The notes under the pieces were generated by a model that was given only the letters and a program-made list of their open reading frames with translations, was not told where the DNA came from and ran no database searches. This document shows, piece by piece, positions 52,788 to 62,439 of a stretch of 64,000 nt of DNA. The translations under genes and the position numbers were made by a program. Numbering within the stretch: the stretch's first letter is position 1; each line of letters begins with the position of its first letter. Source of the DNA: CAVSRC01 sp963750065 (GTDB taxonomy: Bacteria > Pseudomonadota > Alphaproteobacteria > Rhizobiales > Kaistiaceae); NCBI GenBank assembly GCA_963750065.1, contig CAVVPK010000008.1, positions 1 through 64,000 of the forward strand, written 5' to 3'.

Positions 52788-53872
52788 GCGCGGGCTCCCT
52801 TGGCTCCAGCGCCAAGCTTGGGCGCGGCCAGCTCGTCCAGCGGCCAGCGTGGACGCGCCGCCACGTCGAGCGGGTCGGTCAGGCCGCGGGCGAGGCGCTC
52901 CGCACCGGCCCAGGCGATCATAACGCCGTTATCGGAACAGAGGCGCACCGGCGGCACCACGACGCGGAAGCCGCGGCGTTCGGCTGCCGTGCGCAGGGCA
53001 GCGCGCAGTGCCTGATTGGCGGCGACGCCGCCGGCTGCGACCAGGACATGCGGCCCGTCATGGCTGGCGGCGAAGGCGCGCATGGCATGGGCGGCGCGAT
53101 TGGCGACGATATCGGTGACCGCTGTTTGAAAGGAGGCGCAGAGGTCGGCAACGTCCTGGTCTGACAGGGGGGCTGCGTTTTCGGCGGCCAGGCGCACGGC
53201 GGTCTTGAGGCCGGAAAAGGAGAAATCGGCGCCCGGCCGGTCGATGAGCGGGCGGGGCAGGGCAAAGCGCGTCGGATCGCCGGTCCTGGCCGCCTCTTCC
53301 ACCGCCGGACCGCCGGGATAGGGGAGGCCGAGGAGTTTGGCCGCCTTGTCGAAGGCTTCGCCGAGCGCATCGTCGATGGTGGAACCCAGGCGGCGGTAGC
53401 GGCCGACGTCCTCGACGGCGAGAAACTGGCTGTGGCCGCCGGAGACGAGCAGCAGCAGATAGGGAAAGGCGATGTCGTCGGTGAGGCGGGCGGTGAGCGC
53501 GTGGCCCTCGAGGTGGTTGACGGCAATCAGCGGCTTATGCGCTGCAAGCGCGATCGCCTTGGCCGTGGTCAGGCCGACGAGCACGCCGCCGATGAGACCG
53601 GGGCCGGCGGTGGCGGCCACCGCGTCGATCCCGGCGAAGGTGACGCCCGCCTGGGCAAGTGCGGCGCGCACCACGCCATCCAGCACCTCGACATGGGCGC
53701 GGGCGGCGATTTCCGGTACGACGCCGCCGAAGGCGGCATGGTCGTCGACCTGGGAGAGGACGATATCGGAGAGGATGCTGCCGGTGCCGTCGTCGGCGCG
53801 GGTCACCACGGCCGCGGCGGTTTCGTCGCAACTGGTCTCGATGCCGAGAACGATCGATCGCCGATTGGCCAT
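52784..53872 (-). CDS. tsaD: tRNA N6-adenosine threonylcarbamoyltransferase TsaD
   Basis: 362 residues. Transfers threonylcarbamoyl to A37 of ANN-decoding tRNAs. Motifs are VLGIETSCDETAAAVV, VVPEIAARAHVEVLDGVV, GPGLIGGVLVGLTTAKAIALA, the metal motif AVNHLEGHALTARL, LLLVSGGHSQFLAVEDVGRYRRLGSTIDDALGEAFDKAAKLLGLPYPGGP and LVAAGGVAANQALR. The start at 53872 matches the family. Divergent from hemC across 90 bp. Confidence 0.96.
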   Translation of the reverse strand: MANRRSIVLGIETSCDETAAAVVTRADDGTGSILSDIVLSQVDDHAAFGGVVPEIAARAHVEVLDGVVRAALAQAGVTFAGIDAVAATAGPGLIGGVLVGLTTAKAIALAAHKPLIAVNHLEGHALTARLTDDIAFPYLLLLVSGGHSQFLAVEDVGRYRRLGSTIDDALGEAFDKAAKLLGLPYPGGPAVEEAARTGDPTRFALPRPLIDRPGADFSFSGLKTAVRLAAENAAPLSDQDVADLCASFQTAVTDIVANRAAHAMRAFAASHDGPHVLVAAGGVAANQALRAALRTAAERRGFRVVVPPVRLCSDNGVMIAWAGAERLARGLTDPLDVAARPRWPLDELAAPKLGAGAKGARA

Positions 53873-53962
53873 GATTTTCGCTATTTTGCCCCTCGCTTCA
53901 GCGGGCAAGATCGGCCAATAGAATAATCCGTTTCCCTGCCCCTAACACCCCGGACGCCAGCC

Positions 53963-54889
53963 TTGCAATCGGCCGAAACACGCACCGCCATACGCACCAT
54001 CGGCACACGCGGCAGCCCGCTGGCGCTTTGGCAGGCGGACGCCGTGCGTGCGGCGCTTGACGCTATCGGCTGGCAGGCGCGCGTGACGCCGATCCGCACC
54101 ACCGGCGACCGCATCACCGACCGGCCCTTGGCCGAGGCCGGCGGCAAGGGGCTGTTCACCAAGGAGATCGATGAAGCCCTCATCTCCGGGCGCATCGATC
54201 TTGCGGTCCATTCGGCCAAGGACCTGCCGACGGCGCTGCCCGACGGCATCCTGATCGCCGCCTGTCTCAAGCGAGGCGATGTGCGCGATGCTTTCCTGTC
54301 GCCGCGGGCGAAGCACCTCCGCGACCTGCCTGAGGGCGCGGTGGTCGGCACGGCGTCCCTGCGTCGGGCCGCGCTGGCGCTGAGGCTGAGGCCGGATCTC
54401 AGGATCGTGCCCATGCGCGGCAATGTGGAGACGAGGCTGCGCAAGCTCGCAGCCGGCGAGGCGGACGCCACGCTGTTGGCGGTTGCCGGGCTGATGCGGC
54501 TCGGTCTTGCCGACCGGGCCACCAGCATTCTCGACAGGCGGGAGTGGCTGCCGGCGCCGGGGCAGGGGACGATCGCCATCACGGCGCGCGCCGGCGATGC
54601 GGCCACGCTCAACGCCCTCAAGCAGATCGACCACCGCGCCACCGCGCTGGCGCTCGCCACCGAACGGGCCTTCCTCACCGTGCTCGACGGCTCGTGCCGC
54701 ACGCCGATCGGCGGTCTTGCCGAAATCGACGGCGAAACGCTCCGCTTCCGCGGCATCATCGTCAAGCCGGACGGGAGCGTTGCGCATGCGGTCGAGCGGC
54801 TTGGCAGCGTCGGCGCGGCGGAAGCGCTCGGCGCCGATGCCGGCGAAGAGCTTGCCCGCAAGGGTGGGCCGGATTTCTTCACGGGCTAA
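53963..54889 (+). CDS. hemC: Hydroxymethylbilane synthase (porphobilinogen deaminase)
   Basis: 308 residues. Condenses four porphobilinogens to hydroxymethylbilane. Motifs are RTIGTRGSPLALWQA, RTTGDRI, GGKGLFTKEID, AVHSAKDLPT, GTASLRRAAL, IVPMRGNVETRLRKL and the dipyrromethane-binding Cys245 in LDGSCRTPIGG. The start is TTG at 53963; no ATG fits the N terminus. hemD follows after 4 bp. Confidence 0.95.
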   Translation: MQSAETRTAIRTIGTRGSPLALWQADAVRAALDAIGWQARVTPIRTTGDRITDRPLAEAGGKGLFTKEIDEALISGRIDLAVHSAKDLPTALPDGILIAACLKRGDVRDAFLSPRAKHLRDLPEGAVVGTASLRRAALALRLRPDLRIVPMRGNVETRLRKLAAGEADATLLAVAGLMRLGLADRATSILDRREWLPAPGQGTIAITARAGDAATLNALKQIDHRATALALATERAFLTVLDGSCRTPIGGLAEIDGETLRFRGIIVKPDGSVAHAVERLGSVGAAEALGADAGEELARKGGPDFFTG

Positions 54890-54893
54890 GATC

Positions 54894-55592
54894 ATGCGTC
54901 TCTTGGTCACGCGGCCCGAGCCCGATGCCACCGCCACGGCGCGGCGGCTGGAGGCGATGGGGCACACGGTCACGATCGAGCCAATGCTCAAGATCGTGCT
55001 CAACGCTCCGCCGGGCGAGCTGCCCGCCCCGGCCGGGCTGATCCTCACCAGCCGTAATGGCGTGCGCGCGCTCTCGACCTGGCCGCAGGCGGCAGGCTGG
55101 CATGACGTGCCGCTTTTTGCCGTCGGCGAGGCGACCGGCGAGGCGGCACGGGAGGCCGGCTTCCACGATGTGACGGCCGGCGCGGACGACGGCGCCGCAC
55201 TCGTGCGGGTGATTGGCGCGATCCTGCCGAAACGCCAGGGGCCGGTGCTCTATGCCGCGGCCCGCGATCTCAGCGGCAATCTGGCGGAGCATCTGGAAGA
55301 GGCCGGCTACGACTTGCAGATGGTGGAAGCCTATCGCGCCGAGCGCGCGGATCGCCTGAGCCCGGCGCTCATAGCGGCGCTCGAGGCCGGTTCCACAGAC
55401 GGAGCGCTTTTCTATTCGCGGCGGACGGCGGAGACCTTCCGCGACCTCGTCGCCGGCCGGGCGATCCGGCTCAAGCACGTCTTCGCCCTGTCGGAGCAGG
55501 TGGCCGCACCCTTGCACGGGCTGGCAGGGGCGCTGCACGTTGCGGCGGAGCCGAACGAGGCCAGCCTGCTGGCGTTGGTCGCGCCGCACTGA
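54894..55592 (+). CDS. hemD: Uroporphyrinogen-III synthase
   Basis: 232 residues. Closes hydroxymethylbilane to uroporphyrinogen III. The low-similarity HemD family is recognised by MRLLVTRPEPDATATARRLEAMGH, LILTSRNGVRAL, FAVGEATGEAAREAGFHDV, YAAARDLSGNLAEHLEEAGY, EAYRAER and GALFYSRRTAETF, and by position right after hemC. Confidence 0.9.
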   Translation: MRLLVTRPEPDATATARRLEAMGHTVTIEPMLKIVLNAPPGELPAPAGLILTSRNGVRALSTWPQAAGWHDVPLFAVGEATGEAAREAGFHDVTAGADDGAALVRVIGAILPKRQGPVLYAAARDLSGNLAEHLEEAGYDLQMVEAYRAERADRLSPALIAALEAGSTDGALFYSRRTAETFRDLVAGRAIRLKHVFALSEQVAAPLHGLAGALHVAAEPNEASLLALVAPH

Positions 55593-55672
55593 ATCCTTGC
55601 CGGCTGACATGGCCGCGCCGCGATAAGGCTGTATTGTGGGGATCAGACCTTCGGAATCCGACGAGGACGAGC

Positions 55673-57088
55673 ATGGCCGCCGAAGACGATGGAGCACAGG
55701 ACGACAAGCCGGCTGGCACCGAGCGAAAGAGCCGCTCGCGCCGCCAGCGCCCGCCGGTCACCATCGACCTGACCGCGGAGCGCGTTGCCGCAGACAAGGC
55801 CGACGCGCCGGAGACGGCGGCCGAGGCCGCAGAGCCGGCACCCGGAACGGGCGAAGCGGCCACGGAGGCGGTGCCGCCGGCACCAGACCAGACGGAGCCA
55901 GCGGCCGAGCCTGAAGCGGCTGGACCTGCGGCGGAGGCCGAGAAGGCCGAGCCCGAGCCGCCGCGCGCGACCTGGCTGCCGGGCGCCAGCATCATCGGCA
56001 GCGACGACGGCTGGACCAGGGCGGCGCTCGCCGGCGTGGCGGGCGGCATCGTTGCGCTGATCCTGCTCATCGTCCTGCAGGCGATCGGGCTGGTGCCCTC
56101 GCCGGGGCGCTCGGCGGCGCTGAGCGCGGCGAATCAGGCGAAGACCGCGAGCGAGGCGGTGACCGCACTCGAGCAGCGGGTCTCGGCGGTCGAGATGATC
56201 GCCCAGAACCTGCCGGGCAAAAGCTCCGTCGAGACCCTCAACGGGCAGGTGGCCCAGTTGCAGAAGGAGGTGGGGGCGCTGGCGACGCGGGGCGACCTCA
56301 CCACGCTCGACAACAAGCTGGCGGCACTGACCAAGACGGTCGCTGCGCTGCCGCCGGGCGCCACCCGCGACGAACTGGCAGCACTGGCCGAGCGAGTGAC
56401 GCAGCTTGAAGCCGGCGGGACCGCGGGCAATGGCGGCGGCAGCGGCGCCGGCGCGGAACAAGTGGTGGCGCTCTCGCACCGCATCGACAGCGTGCAGACC
56501 GGCCTCAATGCGCTTGGCGACCGGATGGCCGCGCTGGAAAAGAAGCTTTCGGCCGGACCGGCCGACAGCGCGCTCGCGGCCCGCGCCATCGCCGTGGTTG
56601 CGTTGAGACGGGCGGTGGACGAGGGGGTGCCCTTCACCACCGATCTCGACCTCGCCGCCGCCCTCGGCCTGCCGGCCGACGACGTCACGGCGCTGAAGCC
56701 GTTCGCCGAAAAGGGCGTGGCGACCAAGGCGGCACTGGCGGCCGGATTTGCCGATGTCGGCAATGCGATCGTGCAGGCGACGGCCAAGACCAATCCGAAT
56801 GCCGGGCTCCTCGACCGGATCATCGCCGGCATCGGGTCGCTGGTGACGGTGCGGCCGATGGGGCCGGTTGAAGGCAACGATCCGGCGGCGATCGTCTCAC
56901 GCATGCGCGCTGCGGTCGCGGCCGGCGATCTTGCCAAGGCGCTCCAGGAGCGCGACGGCCTGCCGGCGGCCGGCAAGGATGCTTCCGCCGCATGGGCGGC
57001 GGCGGCGACAAGCCGCGTCACCGTCGACGCGCTGATCGTCAGAATGGCCGAGACCGTCAAACCGACCGGTGGGAACGGACCGACATGA
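55673..57088 (+). CDS. Mitofilin-like membrane protein (COG4223 type)
   Basis: 471 residues. A long acidic Ala/Glu/Pro-rich cytoplasmic part (about 1-110), one membrane helix (about 118-140, ALAGVAGGIVALILLIVLQAI), then a helical, partly coiled-coil stretch (about 150-300) with Gly-rich interruption (GGTAGNGGGSGAGAEQ), and a C-terminal mitofilin-like domain (about 310-471, RAIAVVALRRAVDEGVPFTTDLDLAAALG). Alphaproteobacterial homologues of mitochondrial Mic60 shape inner membranes. Lies between hemD and hemY as in other alphaproteobacteria; overlaps hemY by 4 bp. Confidence 0.85.
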   Translation: MAAEDDGAQDDKPAGTERKSRSRRQRPPVTIDLTAERVAADKADAPETAAEAAEPAPGTGEAATEAVPPAPDQTEPAAEPEAAGPAAEAEKAEPEPPRATWLPGASIIGSDDGWTRAALAGVAGGIVALILLIVLQAIGLVPSPGRSAALSAANQAKTASEAVTALEQRVSAVEMIAQNLPGKSSVETLNGQVAQLQKEVGALATRGDLTTLDNKLAALTKTVAALPPGATRDELAALAERVTQLEAGGTAGNGGGSGAGAEQVVALSHRIDSVQTGLNALGDRMAALEKKLSAGPADSALAARAIAVVALRRAVDEGVPFTTDLDLAAALGLPADDVTALKPFAEKGVATKAALAAGFADVGNAIVQATAKTNPNAGLLDRIIAGIGSLVTVRPMGPVEGNDPAAIVSRMRAAVAAGDLAKALQERDGLPAAGKDASAAWAAAATSRVTVDALIVRMAETVKPTGGNGPT

Positions 57089-58686
57089 TCCGCGTCCTTG
57101 TCTATGTCGTCGTCGTGTTCCTGGCTGCCGCCGGATTCGTCTGGCTGGCGGAGAGGCCGGGCGAGCTGCTGATCGATTGGCAGGGTTACGAGATCCGCAC
57201 CTCGGTGATGGTGGCGGTGGTCGGCGCAGCCCTGCTGATCGCGCTCATCGCCATCGTCGGTGCGCTCATCCGCGCGGTGCTGCGTACGCCGCAGGCGGTC
57301 GGCCATTTCTTCGGCGCCCGCCGTCGCGACCGCGGCTATCGGGCTCTGTCGCGCGGCATGATCGCCATCGGTGCCGGCGATACGCGTGCGGCGCAGCGGG
57401 CGGCACGCGAATCGCAGTCGCTGCTCGGCAGGAGCGAGCCGCTGGTGCTGCTGCTCTCGGCGCAGGCGGCGCAGATCGCCGGCGACAGCGGCGCGGCGCG
57501 GTCCGCCTTCACCGCGCTCACGGAGACCGCCGAGACGCGGGTGCTCGGCCTGCACGGCCTGTTCGTCGAAGCGCGGCGGACCGGCGAGCACGCAGCCGCA
57601 CGGCACTTCGCCGAAGAAGCGATGCAGATTTCGCCGAAGGTCGCCTGGGCGGGAAGCGCGCTGTTCGACTATCAGTGCCAGGCCGGCGACTGGCAGGAGG
57701 CGCTGAAGACGCTTGCCGCCAATACCGATGCCGGCACCGTCGAGCGCGCAAAGGCGCAGCGCCTGCGTAGCGTTCTGATGACGGCCCAGGCAATGCAACA
57801 GGAAGCCGGCGCGCCGGACGAGGCGCGGAGCCTGGCGGTCGAGGCGCATCGCCTGGCTCCCGATCTGGTGCCGGCGTCGGTGATTGCGGCACGGCTCCTG
57901 ACCCGCCACGGCGATGTCCGCCGGGCCTCGCGCATCCTGGAAACGGCGTGGAAGGAATCGCCCCATCCCGATATCGCCGCGGCCTACGCGGCGGTGAGGA
58001 CCGGCGATTCGGTGCGCGACCGGCTGAAGCGCGTGCAGAAGCTGGCGGGCCTGCGCGCCAACCATGCGGAAGGCGCCATGGCGGTCGCTCGTGCCGCCAT
58101 CGACGCACATGACTGGGCGGCGGCGCGCGGGGCGCTTGGCGGCATGGTCGCCTCACAGCCAAGCGAGGGCGTCTGCCTGCTGATGGCGGAGATCGAAGAA
58201 GGCGAGCATGGCGACCAGGGGCGGGTGCGCGCCTGGCTCGCCCGGGCGCTCGGCGCACCGCGCGATCCGGCATGGATCGCCGACGGGCGCGTGTTCTCCG
58301 AATGGGCGCCGATCTCGCCGGTGAGCGGCCGCGTCGACGCCTTCGAATGGAAGGTGCCGCCCGCCCGCCTGCCGGCCGAGCGCCAGATGGAGATCGAAGC
58401 CTGGGCGACGGCAAGCGAGCCGGCCCCGGCCCCGGCCCTTGAAGCCAAGGCGGCGGCGCCGACGCCGGCTGCGGAGGCGCCACCGGCCCCGGCCCTCGAA
58501 GCCAAGGCGGCAGAGCCGACGCCGGTGGAAACCAAGCCCGCCGCGCCGCTGCCGGCCGAAGGCAAGCCGGTGGAGGCGAAACCGGCCGAGGCGAAGGTAA
58601 TCCACGAGGATCTGATGCCGCGGGCGCCGGACGATCCCGGTCCGCCGAGCCGCGAGGACGAAGACGAGCGCTACAAGATCTTCTGA
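57085..58686 (+). CDS. hemY: HemY-like TPR membrane protein
   Basis: 533 residues. Two N-terminal membrane helices (VLVYVVVVFLAAAGFVWLAE and TSVMVAVVGAALLIALIAIVGALI) with the HemY_N pattern, then TPR-like helices (RGMIAIGAGDTRAAQRAARES, HLLGLHGLFVEARRTGEH-like). The tail (about 460-533) is Pro/Ala/Glu-rich with a repeated unit PAPALEAKAAxPTP. This is the unrelated hemY that co-occurs with hemC/hemD, not protoporphyrinogen oxidase. Its job in haem synthesis is uncertain. Confidence 0.88.
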   Translation: MIRVLVYVVVVFLAAAGFVWLAERPGELLIDWQGYEIRTSVMVAVVGAALLIALIAIVGALIRAVLRTPQAVGHFFGARRRDRGYRALSRGMIAIGAGDTRAAQRAARESQSLLGRSEPLVLLLSAQAAQIAGDSGAARSAFTALTETAETRVLGLHGLFVEARRTGEHAAARHFAEEAMQISPKVAWAGSALFDYQCQAGDWQEALKTLAANTDAGTVERAKAQRLRSVLMTAQAMQQEAGAPDEARSLAVEAHRLAPDLVPASVIAARLLTRHGDVRRASRILETAWKESPHPDIAAAYAAVRTGDSVRDRLKRVQKLAGLRANHAEGAMAVARAAIDAHDWAAARGALGGMVASQPSEGVCLLMAEIEEGEHGDQGRVRAWLARALGAPRDPAWIADGRVFSEWAPISPVSGRVDAFEWKVPPARLPAERQMEIEAWATASEPAPAPALEAKAAAPTPAAEAPPAPALEAKAAEPTPVETKPAAPLPAEGKPVEAKPAEAKVIHEDLMPRAPDDPGPPSREDEDERYKIF

Positions 58687-58726
58687 TCTTCTCATCGGCC
58701 CGCCCTGACGGCGGAGAGCGCAGCCT

Positions 58727-59426
58727 GTGACCCAGCACCCGCCCAAGCCGCCGCTGGCGCTCGCCGTCGGGATCGTCGGTCATCGGCTCAACCGCTTGCC
58801 GGAAGCCGCGCGCGACAGGATCGTCGCCGATATCGACGCCGTGCTCGATACGATCGCGGCCGCCATGCACACGACATGGCACGCCTATGCCGAGGTCTTT
58901 TCCGACAAGGCGGTACTGGCGCTGGTCGATTCGCTGGCACGGGCTCGACGAGGCGGTCGTGCCCACCGGCCGCGTGGCCGACACGACGGAAGGCGATCTC
59001 GACAGCGGCCGCAAGCGTCTTGTCGATGCCCTCCTGCGTCCACCGGGCGCAGCGGCCGAAGGCGCCCCGGACGCTGCTTCACGAAGACGAAGGGGCCGGT
59101 CTTGCCCGCTATCTTGCCGAGAACGCGCCGGCGCACACATTCACCATCGGCTTTCCCCTGCTGATGGCGCTCACCGCCGTCCAGGGCCTGTCGCGCCGCC
59201 ACGTGCGGCCGGACGGCCCAGCGGCGCTGGCGGGGCGCGAAGCGGGCTGGCGCCGGCAGCCGCCGACGGCACTCCGGCGGCGGCACGCCCACTGCCCCTG
59301 ACCGGCGCCTTCGGCTGGGCCGATTTCGTCGGTTCGTTGCTCGCCCAGGTCTTCCGCAGCGTGATCGGCGATTTCGCAGGCTGGCGCCTGTCGGCGGAAA
59401 GCCGCGGACTGGCGATCCCGGGCTGA
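58727..59426 (+). pseudogene. Decayed GHR-motif (SLOG-like) gene
   Basis: Starts with GTG and an intact-looking N terminus (LALAVGIVGHRLNRLPEAARDRIVADIDAVLDTIAAAM), the VGIxGHR signature of a rhizobial SLOG-like family. The frame is lost after about 67 residues (near 58937). Later family-like pieces appear in other frames: LARYLAENAP, LLMALTAVQGLSRRHVRP and, in a third frame, LTGAFGWADFVGSLLAQVFRSV. The nucleotide-binding middle and the C-terminal membrane part appear to be missing. Unlike the single-base breaks in acs and glpK, this gene has several lesions and a loss of length, so it is a genuine relic. Confidence 0.6.
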
Positions 59427-59524
59427 CGGCGGACGCACATGCGACGGTGACCGGTCTTGCGGGAAACGCCGCCCACCGCTAACCAGCAGGGCGCTTTTGT
59501 TCGTCCTTTGCCGCGGAGCCGCCG

Positions 59525-60634
59525 ATGACCACCCACCACCTCCTCCTCCTGCCCGGCGACGGCATCGGCCCGGAAGTCATGGCCGAGGTCAAGCGCGCGA
59601 TCGCCTGGTTCAACGAGGCCGGCGGCGACAGCTTCGACTTTGAGGAGGATCTGGTCGGCGGGGCGGCCTATGACGCCCACGGCACGGCGGCTTCAGAGGA
59701 AGCCATGGCCAAGGCGATCAACGCCGATGCGGTGATCTTCGGCGCCGTCGGCGGGCCGAAATGGGACGGCGTGCCCTATGAGGTGCGCCCCGAGGCGGGG
59801 CTCTTGCGCCTGCGCAAGGACCTCGGCCTGTTCGCCAATCTCAGGCCGGCGATCGTCTATCCGGCGCTCGCCGACGCCTCGTCGCTGAAGCGCGAGCTGG
59901 TCGAGGGGCTCGACATCCTCATCGTGCGCGAGCTGACCGGCGGCGTCTATTTCGGCGAGCCCAAGGAAATCCGCGATCTTGGCAACGGCCAGCAGCGCGC
60001 CATCGATACCCAGGTCTATGACACCTATGAGATCGAGCGTATTGCCCGGGTTGCCTTCGATCTGGCGCGCACGCGCGGCAACAAGGTCACCTCGATGGAG
60101 AAGCGCAACGTCATGAAGTCGGGCGTCTTGTGGAACCAGGTGGTCACCGCCACCCACAAGGCCGGCTACAGCGACGTGACGCTGGAGCACATGCTGGCCG
60201 ATGCCGGCGGCATGCAGCTGGTGCGGGCGCCGAAGCAGTTCGACGTCATCGTCACCGACAATCTGTTTGGCGACATCCTGTCGGACGTCGCCGCCATGCT
60301 GACCGGCTCGCTCGGCATGCTGCCCTCGGCGTCACTCGGAGCGCCCGATGCGGCGACCGGCAAACGGCGGGCGCTCTACGAGCCGGTGCATGGCTCGGCG
60401 CCGGACATCGCCGGCAAGGGCATCGCCAATCCGATCGCCATGCTGGCGAGCTTCGCCATGGCGCTGCGCTATTCCTTCGCCCTGGTGGAAGCTGCCGACC
60501 GGCTGGAAAGCGCCATTTCGGCGGTGCTCGACCGGGGCCTCAGAACCGCCGACATCTGGACCCCGGGCACCGAGAAGGTAGGCACGCAAGCGATGGGCAA
60601 GGCGGTCGTCGAAGAACTTGGAAAGGCGGCGTGA
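59525..60634 (+). CDS. leuB: 3-isopropylmalate dehydrogenase
   Basis: 369 residues. The NAD-dependent third step of leucine synthesis. Motifs are LLLPGDGIGPEVMAEV, FGAVGGPKWDGVPYEVRPEAGLLRLRKDLGLFANLRPA, VRELTGGVYFGEP, VYDTYEIERIARVAFDLARTRGNKVTSMEKRNVMKSGVLW, DNLFGDILSDVAAMLTGSLGMLPSASLG and YEPVHGSAPDIAGKGIANP. The last codon overlaps the next gene start. Confidence 0.97.
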   Translation: MTTHHLLLLPGDGIGPEVMAEVKRAIAWFNEAGGDSFDFEEDLVGGAAYDAHGTAASEEAMAKAINADAVIFGAVGGPKWDGVPYEVRPEAGLLRLRKDLGLFANLRPAIVYPALADASSLKRELVEGLDILIVRELTGGVYFGEPKEIRDLGNGQQRAIDTQVYDTYEIERIARVAFDLARTRGNKVTSMEKRNVMKSGVLWNQVVTATHKAGYSDVTLEHMLADAGGMQLVRAPKQFDVIVTDNLFGDILSDVAAMLTGSLGMLPSASLGAPDAATGKRRALYEPVHGSAPDIAGKGIANPIAMLASFAMALRYSFALVEAADRLESAISAVLDRGLRTADIWTPGTEKVGTQAMGKAVVEELGKAA

Positions 60635-61149
60635 GCGTGGCCGGAATGATCCGCATCTACGACGACCGCGGCTTCGTGCTGCGCAACTGGGCGTCGACGG
60701 CGATCCTCGTCGGGGCCACCGTGTGGGGCGTGCTCGAGATCGTCCGCTACCAGACGGGTGCGTCGGACAGCACCGGACTCCTGTTCGGAGCCGGGTTCCT
60801 GGCGGCCTCGGCCTACGGCGCCTATCGCCTCTTCGCCGAGGCGCGCGACACGATCGTGCGCTTGGAGACCGACTCCGACGGCGGGCAATCGGTGGTGACG
60901 CTGTGGCGGCCCTGGGGCCTGCAGCGACTGGCGGCACCGCTGGCGGCGCTCGGCGGATGGCGCATGTACATCGCGGTCAAGTCGCGCAACATGCGCACCT
61001 ACCTGCTGCGCGTCGACCACCCGGCCAATCCGCGCCCGCTGCAGGTCGAGCTGACGCCGGGCAAGACCGACCTCGACGGATTGCGCCGGCTGGCGCCGAA
61101 GGCGATCGAGGATTTCGAGGCCAATACCGGCGGCCGCAGGTCCGCCTGA
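60631..61149 (+). CDS. Membrane protein of unknown function downstream of leuB
   Basis: 172 residues. Two membrane helices (ASTAILVGATVWGVLEIV and GLLFGAGFLAASAYGAYRLF) with a short hinge, then a soluble part IVRLETDSDGGQSVVTLWRPWGLQRL, GWRMYIAVKSRNMRTYLLRVDHP and LRRLAPKAIEDFEANTG. A GTG at 60631 overlaps the leuB stop (GTGA); an in-frame ATG at 60646 is the alternative. Not recognised. It is probably co-transcribed with leuB. Confidence 0.6.
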   Translation: MSVAGMIRIYDDRGFVLRNWASTAILVGATVWGVLEIVRYQTGASDSTGLLFGAGFLAASAYGAYRLFAEARDTIVRLETDSDGGQSVVTLWRPWGLQRLAAPLAALGGWRMYIAVKSRNMRTYLLRVDHPANPRPLQVELTPGKTDLDGLRRLAPKAIEDFEANTGGRRSA

Positions 61150-61155
61150 CGGTCG

Positions 61156-62439
61156 TCAGCCGGCGGCCAGTCCGGGGATCGGCACGCCGAAGGTCACAAG
61201 GATCAGGACGACATTGAGCGCCAGCACGAGCGTCGCGCCGCCGATGGCGGCAACGGTGGTCAGGCGCCGGTTGGCGAACTCGCCCATGATGTCGGCGCGG
61301 GCGGTGAACAGCACCAGCGCGATCATCGGCACGGGCAGAGCGATCGACAGGATCACCTGGCTGACGACCAGCGCCTGGGTGGCATTGACGCCGAGGCCGA
61401 CGACGATGAAGGCCGGGATCATGGTCACCAGGCGGCGCACCAGGACCGGAATGCGGAAATTGACGAAGCCCTGCATGATCATCTGTCCGGCCATGGTGCC
61501 GACAACCGAACTCGACGTGCCGGAAGCGATCAGCGAGATGAGGAAGACGGCCGCCGCAGCGCCGCCCAGGAGCGGCGTCAGCGTGTGGTAGGCGGTCTCG
61601 ATTTCGGAGACCTCGCTGTGTCCGGCATGGAAGGCGGCTGACGCCATCATCACCATCGCCATGTTGACCATGCCGGCAATGGCGAGCGCGATCACCACCT
61701 CGATATTGGAGAAACGCAGCACCTTGCGCCGTTCGGCGGCGTTCTCGACCGGCGCCCGTGCCTGGGTGAGGCCGGAGTGCAGGTAGATGGCGTGCGGCAT
61801 GACGGTGGCGCCGATGATGCCGACCGAGATCATCAGCGCCTGGGCGTCGGGGAGCTCAGGAACGACGGTGTGGAACGCCGCCGCACCCCAGTCGATTGGC
61901 GCGATGAAAAGCTCGATCAGGTAGCAGGCGCCGATGATCAGGACGAGGGTTCCGATAACCAGCTCCATCGGCCGGAAGCCGCCGCGCTCGAAGAGCAGGA
62001 TGCCATAGGTAACCACCGCGGTGACCGCCATGCCGAGAATGAGCGGCATGTTGAAGAGCAGCGACAGCCCGATCGCGCCGCCGAGGAACTCGGCCAGATC
62101 GGTCGCCATCGCCGCCACTTCGCTGACCGCCCACATCGCCCAGACGACCGGCTTGGGAAACCGCTCGCGGCACATCTCGGCCAGGTTGGTGCCGGTCACG
62201 ATGCCAAGCTTGGCGGACAGCGCCTGGAACAGCATCGCGATCAGGTTGGCGGTGAGCACCACCCAGAGCAGGGCGTAGCCGTATTTGGCGCCGCCCTGGA
62301 TGTTGGTGGCAAAATTGCCGGGGTCCATATAGGCGATCGAGGCGATCACGGCGGGACCGGCGAAGAGCCGGACGGCGAAGGCGCCGCGGCGCTCGCCGAG
62401 CAGCACCGAGCGAATGCCGTCAACCGTGCGCTCGGTCAT
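61156..62439 (-). CDS. mntH: Nramp-type divalent metal transporter MntH
   Basis: 427 residues, about eleven membrane helices. Imports Mn(II) with protons. The metal-site motifs are DPGN (AYMDPGNFATNIQGG) in helix 1 and MPH (GATVMPHAIYLHS) in helix 6, plus TDLAEFLGGAIGL. The ATG at 62439 fits the family; a TTG at 62466 would extend it by nine residues. In rhizobia mntH is usually controlled by Mur or MntR, and the 346-bp upstream gap holds candidate sites. Confidence 0.93.
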   Translation of the reverse strand: MTERTVDGIRSVLLGERRGAFAVRLFAGPAVIASIAYMDPGNFATNIQGGAKYGYALLWVVLTANLIAMLFQALSAKLGIVTGTNLAEMCRERFPKPVVWAMWAVSEVAAMATDLAEFLGGAIGLSLLFNMPLILGMAVTAVVTYGILLFERGGFRPMELVIGTLVLIIGACYLIELFIAPIDWGAAAFHTVVPELPDAQALMISVGIIGATVMPHAIYLHSGLTQARAPVENAAERRKVLRFSNIEVVIALAIAGMVNMAMVMMASAAFHAGHSEVSEIETAYHTLTPLLGGAAAAVFLISLIASGTSSSVVGTMAGQMIMQGFVNFRIPVLVRRLVTMIPAFIVVGLGVNATQALVVSQVILSIALPVPMIALVLFTARADIMGEFANRRLTTVAAIGGATLVLALNVVLILVTFGVPIPGLAAG

